Shown here in pieces: positions 5,797-7,042 of a DNA stretch of 7,042 bases (position 1 is its first letter; each line of letters opens with the position of its first letter). Source of the stretch: an uncultured Rothia sp. Lineage in GTDB: Bacteria; Actinomycetota; Actinomycetes; Actinomycetales; Micrococcaceae. Position numbers and translations under genes: made by a program. The DNA lies in assembly GCA_937935205.1 (NCBI GenBank), contig CALGXU010000167.1, positions 1 to 7,042 on the forward strand, given 5' to 3'. The notes below the pieces were generated by a model. It saw nothing but the letters and a program-made list of their open reading frames with translations. It did no database searches and was not told the origin of the DNA.

Positions 5797-6678
5797 ATGT
5801 CCCAGGATTCTAAGCAGTCCTCTGATACTGCCCATAATTCTTCTGCACCTCTACTGGCGCCGGAGGGCACCCCCGAGGCTTCTTCTCAGGCTGATTCGAA
5901 GAAGCGTAACCGCCGCCGTATTGAGCTGGCTGTTGGCGCTGTGGCGCTGGCGGGTGTTTTGTATCTGCCTTTCTCTCCTCTTTTCTCTTTCTATGATTCG
6001 TCGGAGGCCCGTCTTTCGTCGGCGGATACTGCTGCGCCGGCGACTACCTCGGCTACGTCTGCTTCTGCCCTGGTGTCGAGTTCTTCGACTCAGGGCCCGA
6101 AGATTCTGCGTCCGTCCGTAACGGCGCCGGATGCGAACACTATTTTTGTTGATGCTCCCGAGGATTCTGCGTACTATGCGGGTATCCGTTGGGCTGTTCG
6201 TACCCAGACGATGGAGCCGGTTTCTGAGGATAGTTTTGGTGCTGAGGATCCGGTGACTCGTGGCGAGCTGATCACTATGTTCTATAAGCTGGCGGGTGCG
6301 CCGGCGGTGGCCCGTCCGGAGCATTCGCCGTATGCGGATGTTGATGAGTCTGACCCGAACTATGATGCGTACCTGTGGGCGCGTCAGGAGCGTATTACTT
6401 CTGGTTGGGTTGATGGTAAGTTCCATGCGGAGGCGCGCCTGTCGAATGCTTCTGCTGTGGCTCTTCTGTACCGTGCTGACGGTGCGCAGAAGATTCAGAT
6501 GTCGGGTTCTTCGCCGTTTAGCGATGTGTCGTCTGCGACTCCGTTCTACCGTCAGATTGTGTGGGCGTCTCGCCATGGCGTGTCGACGGTGTCTGAGGGT
6601 AATGCTTTTGAACCGACGGCTCAGACGTCTCGTGGTCGTGTTGCGATGATGATGTACCTGTATTTCCGCACTTCCTAG
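5797..6678 (+). CDS. Membrane-anchored SLH-repeat protein, 293 aa (gene D)
   Basis: ATG 5797 follows GAGGA. Residues 1-41 are hydrophilic, Ser-rich and end in a basic cluster (KKRNRRR, 35-41). One hydrophobic helix follows (about 42-60, ending LYLPFSPLF) with no obvious signal-peptidase site, so an anchored N-inside, C-outside topology is likely. A Ser/Thr/Ala-rich extracellular linker (about 70-112) leads to three SLH-like repeats: 117-168 (VTRGE, FYKLAGAP), 179-228 (YADV, YLWARQERITSGW, DGKFHAE) and 241-290 (FSDV, YRQIVWASRHG, SRGR). The Ig-like domains of its neighbours are absent. If the repeats bind a wall polymer, the protein would tie membrane to wall; this is inference. A signal peptide with a very long n-region is the alternative reading. 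It has its own promoter candidate and terminator. Confidence 0.92.
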   Translation: MSQDSKQSSDTAHNSSAPLLAPEGTPEASSQADSKKRNRRRIELAVGAVALAGVLYLPFSPLFSFYDSSEARLSSADTAAPATTSATSASALVSSSSTQGPKILRPSVTAPDANTIFVDAPEDSAYYAGIRWAVRTQTMEPVSEDSFGAEDPVTRGELITMFYKLAGAPAVARPEHSPYADVDESDPNYDAYLWARQERITSGWVDGKFHAEARLSNASAVALLYRADGAQKIQMSGSSPFSDVSSATPFYRQIVWASRHGVSTVSEGNAFEPTAQTSRGRVAMMMYLYFRTS

Positions 6679-6723
6679 TTTCTGTGCTTTGTTTTAGCGC
6701 TTTTGTGTGAGCGTGTTTGGCGG

Positions 6724-6761
6724 CCCCGTACTCCCGTTTGGGAGCGCGGGGTTCTGTTTTT
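6724..6761 (+). terminator. Intrinsic terminator of gene D
   Basis: CCCCGTACTCCC (6724-6735) pairs with GGGAGCGCGGGG (6740-6751) around a GTTT loop. There is one A-C mismatch and one G-U pair, and two outer G-U pairs are possible. TTCTGTTTTT (6752-6761) follows. The stem begins 45 nt after the gene D stop. Confidence 0.85.
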
Positions 6762-6823
6762 GGGGTTTAGCTTGCTGGGTTCTTTTTTAGTGGCTGGTCA
6801 ACCTGTGAAAACCCTCAGAACCT

Positions 6824-6838
6824 TCAAGTCTCTCTTGA
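6824..6838. promoter_or_regulatory. Small inverted repeat before the gene E promoter
   Basis: TCAAG (6824-6828) and CTTGA (6834-6838) are a perfect 5-bp inverted repeat around TCTCT, 6 bp upstream of the -35 candidate at 6845. The position would suit a regulator-binding site, but a repeat this short is common by chance. Confidence 0.25.
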
Positions 6839-6844
6839 GTGTTC

Positions 6845-6873
6845 CCGACATCCGTTCAACCCTTTGTTAGGGT
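6845..6873 (+). promoter_or_regulatory. Likely promoter of gene E
   Basis: CCGACA (6845-6850, 4 of 6 to TTGACA), a 17-bp spacer and TAGGGT (6868-6873, TAnnnT) give a good actinobacterial-style promoter. Transcription would start near 6880, so the leader is about 125 nt. Confidence 0.5.
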
Positions 6874-6882
6874 GAGAGTGTC

Positions 6883-7004
6883 CCCCGAAACTGACGGGGA
6901 TACTCGACCACTTTCTCATTGGGTTGGCGCAGATTCGACGAAGAGTCCTCACTCCCTTTTAGAAACTGCATCGGCGCAATGGGCATGACCGATAAGGAAT
7001 GATT
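6883..7004 (+). promoter_or_regulatory. Structured leader and ribosome-binding site of gene E
   Basis: A hairpin CCCCG (6883-6887) with CGGGG (6895-6899) would lie at the very 5' end of the transcript. A second stem, ATCGG (6970-6974) with CCGAT (6989-6993), ends in the ACCGATAA box (6988-6995), which overlaps the Shine-Dalgarno AAGGA (6994-6998). Folding of the second stem could affect ribosome access; this is inference. Confidence 0.4.
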
Positions 7005-7042
7005 ATGTCCGCTCTTCCGAATTTCAAGGCTTCGTCCTTCTT
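7005..7042 (+). CDS. Start of a fifth array gene, 3' end missing (gene E)
   Basis: Only 12 codons are visible (MSALPNFKASSF). ATG 7005 lies 6 nt after AAGGA, a better spacing than in-frame ATG 6999, which abuts it. The N-terminus matches gene C (MSSLPN), and a promoter and structured leader precede it. The product is therefore probably another exported member of this family starting with a signal peptide, but no domain can be seen. The gene continues beyond the window. Confidence 0.7.
   Translation, partial: MSALPNFKASSF

Noticed and set aside
1..7042. Phage, CRISPR, toxin-antitoxin or transposon system
   Set aside because: No repeat-spacer pattern, transposase, integrase or small gene pair was seen. 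The repeats present are explained by paralogous genes and hairpins.

Overview
The window holds a tandem, same-strand array of at least five related genes. Each encodes a surface protein, or the start of one, and the complete ones end in three S-layer-homology (SLH)-like repeats. Moderately GC-rich DNA, CTG/CGT/GGT/GTT/AAG-rich codon use and long Ala/Thr/Ser-rich secretion signals suggest a Gram-positive actinobacterium. I would guess a Micrococcaceae member such as Rothia, from the overall look of the proteins and not from any database match. The window opens inside one paralog and closes in the first codons of another, so the array probably extends both ways.

Layout (all + strand): 1-858 is the C-terminal part of an Ig-like/SLH protein (gene A). 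1099-3144 is a complete paralog of 681 residues (gene B) whose last 279 residues nearly duplicate A. 3564-5399 is a complete paralog of 611 residues (gene C) with strongly biased codons. 5797-6678 is a 293-residue protein (gene D) that has no Ig-like domains and no clear cleavable signal, but has one membrane helix followed by three SLH-like repeats. 7005-7042 is the start of a fifth gene (E) beginning MSALPN, like C (MSSLPN).

The genes are separated by 240-419 bp gaps, which are not empty. Strong intrinsic terminators follow B, C and D, and a weaker stem-loop follows A. Promoter-like elements precede D and E, and a lone -10-like hexamer lies before C. Leader stem-loops sit upstream of C, D and E, whose untranslated leaders share an ACCGATA box 17-28 nt before the start codon. 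This points to separately transcribed, separately tunable genes and not one operon.

Working model (inference): B, C and presumably A are exported and held on the wall by SLH-like modules binding a wall polymer, displaying three Ig-like domains. D is a membrane-fixed version that could tie the membrane to the same polymer. Similar C-terminal cassettes, a duplicated stop-codon region after C and SLH-like scraps in the C-D gap suggest a history of duplication, recombination and loss. I saw no transposase, tRNA, rRNA or CRISPR array.
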